Below the pieces are notes generated by a model, which saw nothing but the letters and a program-made list of their open reading frames with translations, ran no database searches and was not told where the DNA came from. Shown here in pieces: positions 18,767 to 29,000 of a stretch of DNA of 38,497 bases (the stretch's first letter is position 1; every line of letters begins with the position of its first letter). A program made the translations under genes and the position numbers. The DNA lies in contig WHUX01000355.1 in NCBI GenBank assembly GCA_015179025.1, forward strand, positions 1 to 38,497. Reading direction: 5' to 3'. Origin of the DNA: Terfezia claveryi. Lineage: Eukaryota; Ascomycota; Pezizomycetes; Pezizales; Pezizaceae.

Positions 18767-20881
18767 ATGCCGAAATATACCGAAAAAGACCTGCAGGCAG
18801 CCATGAAGCATGCTCGAGCAGAACCAGATATACCCACTATATGAATAGCTGAGCTGTATGGGGTTGAGCGGCAAACACTGCGTCGGAGGCTGCTGGGGAC
18901 GCACCAAGAGAGGTCTACAGCTCATCGGGATGAGCAATTGCTCTCTCCTGGTGATGAGAAAGCAATTGCAGCCTATGTAGGAATGATGGCTGATGCAGGA
19001 TTTCCATTAAATCATACCCTTTTACGGCAAATGGCGCAGGACATTGTCAATGAGCGGCAGATACCACAGCAAGGTAACGGAGGGGGTATTACAGGCCCCC
19101 GAGAATCAAGCAGCAACCCCCGAGATCGACGGGATCAACGTATATAACGGCAAGGTGCAATTATTTCCGTTCTGCCTTCCAACAGTACCCCCGCCACCAG
19201 CACCCCCCCAATCCATATTGTTGGTGTCAACTGGGTTAACAGGTTTCTTGATCGCAACCCGGGCTTCAAGAAAGTCTATATTCGATATCAGGAGAGAGCG
19301 CGAGCAGCTGCATCCAATGACATTGAGCTGCAAGCAGATTTTCTCCGAAAACTTGCCAATCTAATACGCCGGAAAAAGATATCTCAAGAGAATATATGGA
19401 ATTGTGATGAAAAAGGTATTACTATGGGCCGAAATAGTACACGGACGATGGCTATTGTGCGTGCTAGAGGTCGAGCTACTGCAATGACTGAAGGTTCTCG
19501 TGAATTTTGCAGTGTTTTGGAGACCGTCAGTGCTGGTGGGAAGGTTATTCCACCCTTCATTGTATGGCAAGGAAAGTCCCATCGGCAATCTTACTATCCA
19601 GAAGGGGGCCTACAGGTGGAAGCTACGTTTGCAGTCTCTGAAAGCGGATATATGGATGATGAGCTGGGTTTGGGGTATATGGTTGAGCACTTTGAACCTT
19701 ATACTCGGGTTGAAGGCCCTCGCTGTCTTATTGTGGATGGCCATTCTTCACATATTGCATGGAAGGTAGTGCGGTATGCACTGGATCATAATATTCATAT
19801 GATTTGCCTTCCATCAAAGTCTACTCATCTCCTGCAACCCCTTGATGTAGGTTGCTTCGGAGTCCTGCAGAGGGTGTATGAGAGAAACCTCAGTTCGTGG
19901 CTTCGACAAAACCCGCTTCAAGTTCTCTCAAAACCATCATTTCTTGAAATCCTTGAAATAACTCGAAATGAGGTTTATACTACCGATTGTCTTCTTGGAG
20001 CATGGCGAAAGTCCCGCTGCTGGCCAATCGATCGTGATTTCATTGAACCCCTCCCCTCCTACAATGTCTCAGACAGTCACGCTATCTCAGCCAATGAAAT
20101 TCGAGTATCTGATACCCCTGGTCGGCTCCGTGCACTCTCCCAACGAGTTGAAGATATCATTCGGTCAAAATTAGATTCAGATGAGAAGGAGTGGGTATTT
20201 GAGCTTATTGACTTTGCTGGTGAAAAGGTTGCAAAACACAGAGATATTGCCCCTCGTGCTGACACTCTTAGCAAGCTCCGAGATGGGAAGGTACGCCGAA
20301 CAAAGAAAGGAAAAAAGCGTGTTGGGGAAGCTCGAGTACTGACACACCAGTATGTCAATGATGGCATTAAAAAGGTTGCGGAGGAAGAGGCAAAAAAGCT
20401 TGCAAGGCAGCAGGCATCAGCGGAAAAGAAGCAAATTGCAGATGAGAGAAAGGCTCTACGAGATATGCTTGAGAAGCAGTGGAAAGCTGACCTCAAGAGA
20501 TATACGGAGGTTGTAATACCTGCATGGCAAGCTGAATGCGCTGACATTGATACTGCATGGGCTGCTACTAAGCAAGCTACTGGTAAGAAGCGGTCTACCG
20601 GTATGAAAAGACCACCATACCCTCCTCGGCCAAAGCGACCTTTAAAGCCCAAAGGGAGGGATATTGCAGGTGGTGATCTTTCTATAGTGGTTGAGAATGA
20701 AGCAGAGGAGGAGGCTGAAGCGGAGGCTGATGGGGTTGACCGACGGGTTGATGAGGACATTGATGAGGAGGATTTGGTAGATTCAATGAGAAATCTCGAA
20801 ATTGATCATTTTGCTGCGGTTAGTGCCCCTACCAATTATACTGCCATTCAATCATATCACACCCTTCCTTTTCCAAATTAA
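18767..20881 (+). pseudogene. Fot1/pogo transposase, near-complete with two stops
   Basis: Cut-and-paste transposase of about 704 codons from ATG 18767, just after the left end. Order: an N-terminal helix-turn-helix (YTEKDLQAAM to TLRRRLLG), a CENP-B-type helix-turn-helix (VNWVNRFLDRNPGF), then the DDE domain. Catalytic Asp codons: 19406 (CDEKG), 19736 (IVDGHSSH) and 19844 (LQPLDVGCFG), with 35 residues between the last two. The C-terminal tail is rich in Lys, Glu and Pro. Stops: TGA 18842, one C-to-T step from Arg, and TAA 19145. The second lies in a loosely conserved linker and could instead fall in a short intron (GTAACG near 19073), which I cannot settle. No frameshift is seen. Confidence 0.9.
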
Positions 20882-21165
20882 TCTAACATCGATTTAGATG
20901 CATGGTTAAGACCTCCGTGGAGTTATGAGCTCATTGGCATGATATTTATGATATAGGGTTGGAAGAAAGGAGGGGGGGGGGGTCACGGGGTAGATATATT
21001 AGAATGGATAGGTTCTGCATATCTGGTTGATTTTGGTAGAATATAAGGGTAACCATGTTGTAGAGCGTGATTGTTTCCATAATTGTAGATAGAACTTGCA
21101 ACAGCTGCGTTAGGTATATCATATGGTTCGCCTCGGAGGGGGCTTGCAGGGGTGCTTGCAGGGAT
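20882..21165 (+). other. 3' untranslated part of the pogo element
   Basis: Non-coding sequence between the transposase stop and the right inverted repeat. It includes a run of G residues at about 20972-20981. Confidence 0.6.
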
Positions 21166-21206
21166 GGACATAAGACAGTGGCTGACCACTAGTAGGTTGC
21201 CAATGG
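21166..21206 (-). repeat. Right terminal inverted repeat of the pogo element
   Basis: 41 bp, the exact reverse complement of 18581-18621, followed by TA. Confidence 0.95.
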
Positions 21207-21490
21207 TATATGAACTCGCTAGAAAGCCAGCGGACTCTATATGGAGGCATTGCTAATTGCTCTTAGGACACTGCAAGTACACACCCGAGATATCCCCTAT
21301 CAATATGAACAGACATAGCTAGGTATGTGAACTCACCAGATAACCAGCGGACTCTATGTAGAGGCATTGCTAATTGTTCTTAGGATTCCGCAAGTGCACT
21401 CCCAAGATATCCCCAATCAATATGTATAGACATAGCTAGGTACGTGGACTCGCCAGCAAATCCGTAGACTTTGTGGGACTGCCTAGCTAA
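21207..21490. repeat. Right part of the 112-117-bp tandem array
   Basis: Units continue from the TA duplication, with GAGATATC at 21287 and AAGATATC at 21404, CATAGCTAGGTATGTGAACTC and GCGGACTCTATGTAGAGGC. The array ends in a diverged unit near 21490. Confidence 0.8.
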
Positions 21491-22147
21491 TTGCTCTACT
21501 GCTAGGAGTTGCTCATGGTAGTGGATAACTACATCAGTGAGGGCGGTTACTACTTTGGTAACTACTGAGGTCTGGGAACGGCTGGATTGTAGTAGGCATA
21601 TGCACAGGACAGGGTCCTAGTGGGATCTATGATGGAATGGTTCAGTGGAAATACAAATATGGCTCATCAGTGTATATAGAAGCTCAAGTTCACCTAGTGC
21701 ATGCAATGTATTGCTTATACCTGGCTGCCTTTGCCTGACTGCCCCTCTCTGCCTGGCTGCATTTGCCTGGCTACTATTACCATTATTCTCCATGTGCGCC
21801 AAGTAGAGTGGATATGTTGCCTGTCAGGTTGTTGTGCCAGGGCGCACACCTGCGTTACCGAGGCATACTGTGCTTTTGTAGCACCTGGACATTGCATGAC
21901 CATGGATTAGCACCTGGGGGCAGAAACAGTATGTGGCTGAAGGGCAGGGACACACAAGATAGGGCGCTGTTCCACAACGCTGAACCCTAGGGCGCAAAGT
22001 CCTAGGGTACAGTGTCACGGCATAGATTGCGTTAACAACTGGCCGTGGGGCGCGCGCTGCGAGGGAGCAGCGCCCTGGCAACAACAGTCTTTAGAATATC
22101 GTGGGCCTCGGGGGCCGCAAAGGCAAACTGCAATCGTTTCTGATATA
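21491..22147. other. Stretch with no recognised gene
   Basis: Moderate-GC sequence. Around 21718-21776 the phrase TGCCTGGCTGC / TTGCCTGACTGC repeats four times. Short overlapping frames on both strands have no recognisable protein features. The right end joins the truncated gypsy copy abruptly near 22148. Confidence 0.4.
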
Positions 22148-25100
22148 TGGACCATTGTATACAATGTTTCGAGCAGAACTGGAAGCCTTGAAGAAGTACC
22201 TAGAAGAAAACCTCAACAAGAGCTTTATTTGCCATAGCTCCTCCTCAGCTGGTGTACCCGTACTATTCATTAAGAAATTGGATAGATCTCTCCAGTTGTG
22301 TGTAGACTATCATGGCCTAAATAAAATAACGGTAAAGAACAGGTACCCTTTGCCTCTGATTTAGGAGACCCTAGCAAGGCTATCTAAGGCAAAATAGTTT
22401 ACTAAACTAGATCTGAGAGGGGCCTATAACCTAGTACAGATTGCAGAAGGTGAAGAGTGGAAGATAGCTTTTCGGACAAGGTATGGGCATTTTGAGTACA
22501 ATGTTATGCCCTTCGGGTTAACTAATGCCCCGGCCTCTCTCCAGCACTTTATCAACGACACCCTACAGGACTTCTTGGATGTATTCTGCACAGCTTATCT
22601 AGATGACATCCTCATATACTCGGATTCCCTGGCAGAATACAGGATCCATATCAGTTAGGTATTGGAGAAGCTGGAGCAGGCTGGGCTATACCTTAAGCCC
22701 GAAAAATGTGAATTCCATGTCCAAGAGGTGAAGTACCTAGGCTTGATCATAACTATAGAAGGTATTAGGATGGACCCTGCCAAAGTCATAGCAATCCAGG
22801 ATTGGGAAACCCCTACCAACCTCAAGGATATACAGGCCTTCTTGGGCTTTGCCAATTTCTACCGCCAGTTCATCCTGAGTTATTCAAAGATCGTGGCACC
22901 CTTGATAGCACTAACAAAAACAAAGGGCTTGGAAAAGAATCAGTGATTCCATTGTAATCCTGCAGCCCAATCAGCCTTCGAGAACCTTAAGGAAGCCTTC
23001 TATTCAACACCCATCCTGGCCCACTTTGACCCCGACAGTGAGTATATCATAGAAACGGATGCCTCCGACTATGTTTCCACCAGAATCATATCTCAGTATG
23101 TCAATGGAACCCTCCACTAGCACCTAGTAGTGTACTTCTCAAAAAAGCACTCCCCAGCTGAGTACAATTACGAGATCTATGACAAGGAGCTGATGGCCAT
23201 CGTGCGAGTATTTGAGGAGTGAAGGCCATATCTAGAGTCAGCCAAGGGGATTATCGAGTTGTTGTCCAATCATAAGAACCTTGAGTATTTTACCACCACC
23301 AAACTATTGAACCGATAGCAGGCTAGGTGGTTGGAGTTCCTATCTCGGTTCAACTTTAAAATTAGGTATCGACCTAGAAAGGCTAGGGGTAAGCTGGATG
23401 CACTGATTAGGAGATCAGGAGATCTCCCTAAAGGGGGGGATGAAAGGCTGAAGTACCAGAATTAGGTGGTACTAAAACCTAAAAATCTCGACCTAGCGGC
23501 CAATACTCCCACTGATGCTAGTGCTGGAGCCGACCTCTTTCTGCAGATATGACAGGCATATGCGGAGGACCCCGTGGTCAAGGATATAATCGCCGCAGTA
23601 GGGTCTGGATAGTATCAGCACACCAAGATCTCCCTGGCTGAATGTAGTATCTAGGACAGTCTCCTTTACAACCTTGACTACTTCTATATACCCGCGGACA
23701 ATGGAATATGGTTAAGGCTGATTAAGGAGCACCATGACACCTTGGCTACGGGTCACCCTGAGGTAGCTAAGATGTTTGAGTTGCTGTCCAAACAATATAC
23801 GTAGATTGACTAATGGAAGGAGGTGGAGTAGTACATACGGAACTGTCATATCTGCAAGCATACAAAACCTATCTGTTATGCCCTGTATGGGACTCTAAAA
23901 CCCTTAGAGATCCTAGACCGACTTTGGCAACACCTGAATATGGACTTCATAACTGGGATGCTAGAAGACTCGGGGTTTAATGCCATTTTTATGGTAGTAG
24001 ACAGACTAACCAAGATAAGGTATGTTGTACCTTGCCAGGATACCTGCTCTGCCCTGGAATTAGCCAGCCTCTATCTCAACAATATATTCCGATACCATGG
24101 CCTCCCCAAATCGATTGTCTCTGACTGTGGTCTTCAATTCATGTCAGATTTCTGGAAGGTCCTCTGCGAACTCCTGAGTATCAACATATACCTTTCTACA
24201 GTATATCACCCTCAGACAGATGGTCAGTCCGAACCAATGAATGCTATCATGGAGCAGTACCTCAGAGCATATGTCAATTACCAGCAAAACAACTAGGTGT
24301 CACTACTGGCAACCTGTTAGTTCACTGCTAACAATCATTTCTCAGAGACTTTGAAGACCTCCCTATTCCTGGCCAATTATGGCTGGCACCCTCGTTTCGT
24401 AGACTCGCTAGCACCTCTGCAGAAGGCTAGGGAGAACACCCTAGCTAAGGACATCAGGAAAGAAAATAGTTTATCTCCAGTATCTCTAGAGACAGTATTG
24501 CCACTGAAGACAAGGTGTGTCTCCACGATTGGCAGAATGTCTCCCAGTGTCTCCTGTAGATACTAAGAGACACTAGGAGATACATGGGAGACACTCAGGA
24601 GATACCTAGGAGACATAAAAGACACAAAAGAGACTAGAGACAACCCTGTCTCCTGGAGACACCACCTGGCATCCCGATACGACTTTTTTCTTGCTGATGG
24701 AGTTTGCTATAGAGATTGCTGAGTTGCACTTCACTCTAAAAGTTGAGTTGGGATATGCTCAAGCTAGACAAGCTGAGTATGCCAATGGGTCAAAACTACC
24801 AGCACCGAGGTATGAGCCTGTAGACTAAGTGTGGCTATCTAGCAGACACTTCCAGATGGAATGACCATCCCACAAGCTCGACTACAAGTTATTGGGCCTG
24901 TTCGAGGTGTTGGTAGCTATGGGCACTCATGCTTACTGGCTGAGGTTTCCTAAGGATATCAAGCACCACCCGGTCATTTATGTCTTGAAGATCGAGCCAG
25001 CCACTAATGATCCCCTTCTCAGGCAAAAGCACCCCTCACCTCCTCCAGTGGTGATCACAAGTGAAGAGGAGTAGGAGGTTGAGAAGGTACTGGACTTAAA

Positions 25101-25249
25101 GAAATACTATGGACGAGTTCAGTATAAGGTCAAGTAGTTAGGGGACAAGGAGGCTACCTGGCAACCTGCAAAGGACTTGGAAAACATACAGAACCTCGTT
25201 AGCCTGTTCCACTAACGATACCCAAGAAAGCCTTGCCCAGTTGACTAAT
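22148..25249 (+). pseudogene. pol: pol remnant of element 2: RT, RNase H, integrase, chromodomain
   Basis: Aligns along its length with element 1 pol. The RT active site YLDD is intact (22596-22607), as are [13 protein letters not shown] and [11 protein letters not shown]. RNase H keeps ETDASDY and YDKELMAI. The integrase keeps both zinc-binding Cys residues (CHICKH near 23844-23862), where element 1 has lost one, and the core Asp in VSDCG (24123) and Glu near 24231. A TGA at 23550 matches the TGA of element 1 at 10289. The chromodomain (about 25065-25210) has TAG at two Trp positions. There are many further stops. Confidence 0.9.
24453..24698 (+). mobile_element. 246-bp inverted-repeat element (MITE-like), copy D, nested in element 2
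   Basis: Interrupts the integrase-chromodomain linker of element 2. The uninterrupted sequence is seen in element 1 (AAGGACTTTGCAACAGAG near 11187). Ends are ATCAGGAAAGAAAATAGTTT and ACTTTTTTCTTGCTGAT, imperfect inverted repeats. Flanks read AAGGAC on the left and GGAGTTTGC on the right, compatible with a 3-4-bp duplication of GGA(C/G), which I cannot fix exactly. Same length as copy C (3895-4140), opposite orientation. Confidence 0.75.
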
Positions 25250-25394
25250 GTCATGACTTTGCGTCTTTGTTGTTGTTTGGAGTTAGGGTTCTTATCCTTG
25301 TTCTTATTATTGTTATTGTTTTCTGTATTAATTTTGCCAGTTGTTATGTCCAAAGTCTCCTTGTCACTGAAGCTTCACCCTAAAGGGGGGATAG
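25250..25394 (+). other. 3' untranslated region and polypurine tract of element 2
   Basis: GTT/TTG-rich stretch as in element 1, ending AAAGGGGGGATAG immediately before the LTR. Confidence 0.7.
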
Positions 25395-25940
25395 TGTCAC
25401 AATCGTGTATTTAGTTGTCTTTGTCATCACCTGTGATCATAGGTGATAAGTTATAGTCATTGTTGCCTTTGGCATCACCTGCGATCATAGGTGATGGGTT
25501 ATTGTCATTGCTGTCTATGTCATCACTTGCGATTGCAGGTGATAGGTTATCGTTATCCTGCTGAGCTTCCGAGATAGGGATCTCGAGAAGCATATTTCTC
25601 CCATTGCGCTAGCGGCTCATATATATAAAGTCCTTTGCCCTCGTACTATCATTAGATCCCTATCTAATATCTTGTATACCCAATACAGGACCTTGCTTCC
25701 CCTACACTGGTGTACCTTCTCTGTACACCCCCCTGACCTCATAAACAACTTTGCAGCATAGCTACCTCCTTCCAACATACGCGGCAACTGCTTACGTATA
25801 TCTCAGCCTCTTGCTCTTATCCCCTGTTCCAGCCTTCCCCTAGTCATACATATAGCATTCCTACATGTGTATGTTACTCTAGCCCTACCCTTGCCCCGGC
25901 GTACCTCTTGGTCACCTTGTTCCCCAGAGCCTACATTATA
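25395..25940 (+). mobile_element. 3' LTR of element 2
   Basis: 546 bp from TGTCACAATCG to CATTATA. U3 carries three decayed copies of a palindromic unit (CATCACCTGTGATCATAGGTGA and variants, near 25424, 25472 and 25520, about 48 bp apart) instead of the CGAACA-type palindrome of element 1. TATA box CATATATATAAAG near 25618. Its downstream half matches the element 1 LTR with many transitions. Confidence 0.85.
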
Positions 25941-26214
25941 CTAGTATAAAAACAATACTAGAGTAATAATATATATATTTTTAGAATAGTATTTAGTATA
26001 TATAATATACTTATATTTAAAGTATATTATATACTTGTTCCTTATTATATAAGGTACTAAATTTATTACTATCTAACTATATCAAATTTATAATATATTA
26101 GAAAGTATAACTACTAGAATAAAATATAATTATTAAGTACTAGTTTTACTTTAATACTAGTAGTATATTATATACTTATAATTATATTACTATTTAAATA
26201 TAAAACTTATACTA
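25941..26214. other. AT-rich spacer
   Basis: Very AT-rich sequence rich in TACTAGTA and TATATA words, with no gene. Similar AT-rich sequence resumes at 28040 beyond the fold-back element, suggesting one tract interrupted by it. Confidence 0.5.
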
Positions 26215-26942
26215 GTATCACTTATGGCGTAACGATCGACAACCACGTAACGATCGACCGGGCTCCCCTGCCACATACAGTAACATTCCAATATCTCCAT
26301 CAATAAATGCAATATCGATGCAGTAAGAAAAATGAATATAGGCTAAAAACACTCGAAAAACCCAAATTTTTCATCTCCAGCCCAATCCGAGCTACTGTGA
26401 ACCCTCTATAGTACCTGAACCCTCAATACCCCGTACGACCACCCCTCTAGTATAACCACCCACCCTACCCCCCCCACGCCGCCCACGACAACCACTACTA
26501 GCCGCCATAGGTTCCCCAGAGGTCCACTCTATAAGCCTTATTAGTATAGACTCAAGCTGCTTACTGTATATAGAACTACATGCACTGCAAACTGTATTGC
26601 TCGGTATAACTTTTGCAAGCTAGCCTCCTCGATATCGAATTTCAGCTATTTTGAGCGATTCAATCAAGCTATATTTGTGGTACTGCAATCTTAATATCTT
26701 AGGGTGTCCCTCTATGTAGTTTTTTAAGCCTAGTATGTTCCGTAGCCCCTGCACCATGCAAATCTCTGACCAAGCTCCATATATCTCGATATGCAGCCTA
26801 TTCAGGCTCAAGGGTCCTAGCAATGATAATACTAAGCCTCTCGGATTCAATATAGGCTTAACCGAGGCCTTTGAAGGTCCTTGAGCTGCTTCTATGACTA
26901 GGGCTTCACCTCTGTGCCTTTGTTAAGTATTTTGAGGGTTTG
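26215..26942. repeat. Left arm of the fold-back element
   Basis: Inverted copy of 27320-28039. It includes, on the minus strand, an open segment (about 26850-26620) with LSLLGPLSLNRLHIE and KNYIEGHPKILRLQYHKYSL, corresponding to a frameshifted segment in the right arm. Confidence 0.85.
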
Positions 26943-27066
26943 GGTATATTTTTCTGCCTCCGCCGGATATCTTGATATTGTAGAGGAACTTATGATCTGT
27001 GTAGGATTGCTTGTAACTAGGATGATGCAGGAGTATCCACAACAACTTGAAGGAAGTTAAGAGGTC

Positions 27067-27458
27067 TTGACCAAGTTGGGGGGGGTGAAGGTAGCTGAGA
27101 TGCGTTCGGTAGAGGGGGGGTCTGGGTACTACTATGGCAAGGGCACCAGTAGTACCACAGACTTGCACCAGCAACGTAGAAGGGTTAGTATTAGAGCTAG
27201 CACTGAATACAGGTATATAGTGAAGGCGTCTACCTTGCGCTTTGGCAAATATGGCTCAATTGAAGCTCGTGAAATTGATGAACTTCAATTCTAGAGCTAG
27301 TATGATGTGCACGAACTCCTAAACCCTCAAAATACTAAAAAATGGTACAGAGGTGAAGCCCCAGTCGTAGAAGCAGCTCAAGGACCTTCAAAGGCCTCGG
27401 CTAAGCCTATATTGAATGCGAGAGGCTTAGTATTATCATTGCTAAAACCTTGAGTTTT
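27067..27458 (+). pseudogene. Unknown coding remnant running from the spacer into the right arm
   Basis: An open frame from 27067 is interrupted by two TAG codons at about 27292-27300. It continues in the same frame into the right arm (ELLNPQNTKKWYRGEAP, then RGLVLSLL) until a TGA near 27454. The inverted left arm carries the continuation without the later frame change. The product is basic near its start and has no motif I recognise. The open frame crossing the spacer/arm boundary implies that the arms arose by inverted duplication of part of a longer gene-bearing element. Confidence 0.4.
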
Positions 27459-28039
27459 TTTAAAGGCTGCATATCGAGATATATGGAGCTTGGTCAGAGA
27501 TTTGCATGGTGCAGGGGCTACGGAACATACTGAGCTTAAAAAACTGCATAGAGGAACACCCTAAGATATTAAGATTGCAGTACCACAAATATAGCTTGAT
27601 TGAATCGCTCAAAATAGCTGAAATTCAATATCGAGGAGGCTAGCTTGCAAAAGTTATACTGAGCAATACAGTTTGTAGTACATGTAGTTCTATATACAGT
27701 AAGCAGCTTGAGTCTATACTAATAAGGCTTACAGAGTGGACCTCTAGGGAACCTATGGCGGCTAGTAGTGGTTGTCGTGGGCGGCGTGGGGAGGGTAGGG
27801 TGGGTGGTTATACTAGAGGGGTGGTCTTATGGGGTATTGAGGGTTCAGGTGCTATAGAGGGTTCACAGTAGCTCGGATTGGGCTGGAGATGAAAAATTTG
27901 GGTTTTTCGAGTGTTTTTAGCCTATATTCATTTTTCTTACTGCATCGATATTGCATTTATTGATAGAGATATTGCAATGTTACTGGGGAGCCCGTGTCGA
28001 TCATCACGTGGTTGTCGATTGTTACGCCATAAGTGATAC
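27320..28039. repeat. Right arm of the fold-back element
   Basis: Inverted copy of the left arm. On the + strand it also holds a short frame 27755-27871 starting MAASSGCRGRRGEGR, Gly/Arg-rich, matched by the minus strand of the left arm. I give it no function. Confidence 0.85.
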
Positions 28040-29000
28040 TACTATTAAAACTAAAATTTTACTATAATTATTAACTATAATAATGTAATTGACTATATAA
28101 ATATATGTAGTATATTATTAATTAAATATTAAAAAACTTTACAATAAAAATATATATTTTTTATATATTTCTATTACTTTTTATTACTTAATTTTATATT
28201 CTTTTTTTTTTTTTAAGTTTAGTTCATATATATTAGCTTAAATATAATATATTATAATATAAGAGAAGTTTCATCAAGATCTGATAAGTCCTAATCAGAT
28301 CAATACTTCTATATAATCTGTTGCAATTATATAGTTAATAAAATAAAACCCAAGTGACCCAAGCAGTATTTTAAGTCTTATATTGCTCTACTCTTATTGA
28401 GTCCATAGTACACACTATGTTTATACTTTATTTCCCTATTAAAAGTCTGCTTACTCTAAAAGTATTTTTATATTTATAGCCCACCTGTAATACTAGTTAA
28501 GTAGCCACCTATGAACTAGTATTACGAGATTCCTAGTAGACAAAAATGTGCCAGACCATAGCACAATACATTTGGAACTATGATACTTGTACTCAAATTA
28601 AGTCTGCTTACCATGACCCCTATATATTATTAAAACTACTTTAGGTTTCATTCCAGAATGTTAAAGAATAATTGCCAACTAAGTAAGAAGCAGGATATAA
28701 AAGGCAAGGCCAAATCCAGATCAAGGGTAAAAGGCAAGGCTGAATCAAGCAAAAATGCTGAAGAACAAAAAGTTTTCATTAATATTACTATTTTTCGTGA
28801 TTAGTATACTTAGTGCTATTATTGATATATTTAAGCTGATATTATCTGCCCTTCTATATGAGTTGGTATTATTGTTATTATACACATTTCTTCTCCTCCA
28901 TATATATTGCAGTACAATCACTGCATGGTTTATTATATAGTAGTTATACATCTTTCTCGATTAATCAATACTATTCATAAGTTTAGTAATAATATCCAAA
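28040..29000. other. AT-rich stretch upstream of the copia relic
   Basis: No supported gene. It contains a T-rich run at about 28201-28215 and a direct repeat near 28700-28745 (AAAAGGCAAGGCCAAATCC and AAAAGGCAAGGCTGAATCA). It could include the decayed 5' LTR and leader of the copia element, but I cannot find its ends. A hydrophobic open frame at 28755-28940 looks like a low-complexity artefact. Confidence 0.4.

Larger units (their letters stand above)
18581..21206 (+). mobile_element. Fot1/pogo-type DNA transposon, 2626 bp
   Basis: Bounded by perfect 41-bp terminal inverted repeats (CCATTGGCAACCTACTAGTG... at 18581-18621 and its complement at 21166-21206). It is flanked by a TA duplication (18579-18580 and 21207-21208), the target used by the Tc1/mariner-pogo superfamily. 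It encodes a DD35D transposase on the + strand. Insertion was into a tandem repeat whose uninterrupted copies show the empty site (TAGGTATGTGAACTC). Confidence 0.95.
22148..25940 (+). mobile_element. Element 2: 5'-truncated, decayed Ty3/gypsy copy
   Basis: The same family as element 1, but starting within the N-terminal part of reverse transcriptase; gag, protease and the 5' LTR are missing. It keeps the polypurine tract and a 3' LTR. It is much more mutated than element 1, with many TAG and TAA codons at former CAG and TGG positions, and it carries an inserted 246-bp element at 24453-24698. Confidence 0.9.
26215..28039. mobile_element. Fold-back element with about 720-bp inverted arms
   Basis: The left arm (26215 to about 26942) and right arm (about 27320-28039) are near-complete reverse complements around a spacer of about 377 bp. 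The termini read GTATCACTTATGGCGTAAC at the left, with the inverse at the right, flanked by TA on both sides (26213-26214, 28040-28041). Differences between arms are scattered substitutions and a few small indels. This is the architecture of fold-back elements or very long inverted-repeat transposons. No recognisable transposase is present, though each arm encodes parts of one unknown protein. Confidence 0.85.

Noticed and set aside
28755..28940. Hydrophobic 61-codon frame with transmembrane-like sequence
   Set aside because: It lies in AT-rich sequence, has no homology clue, and the opposite strand is also open.
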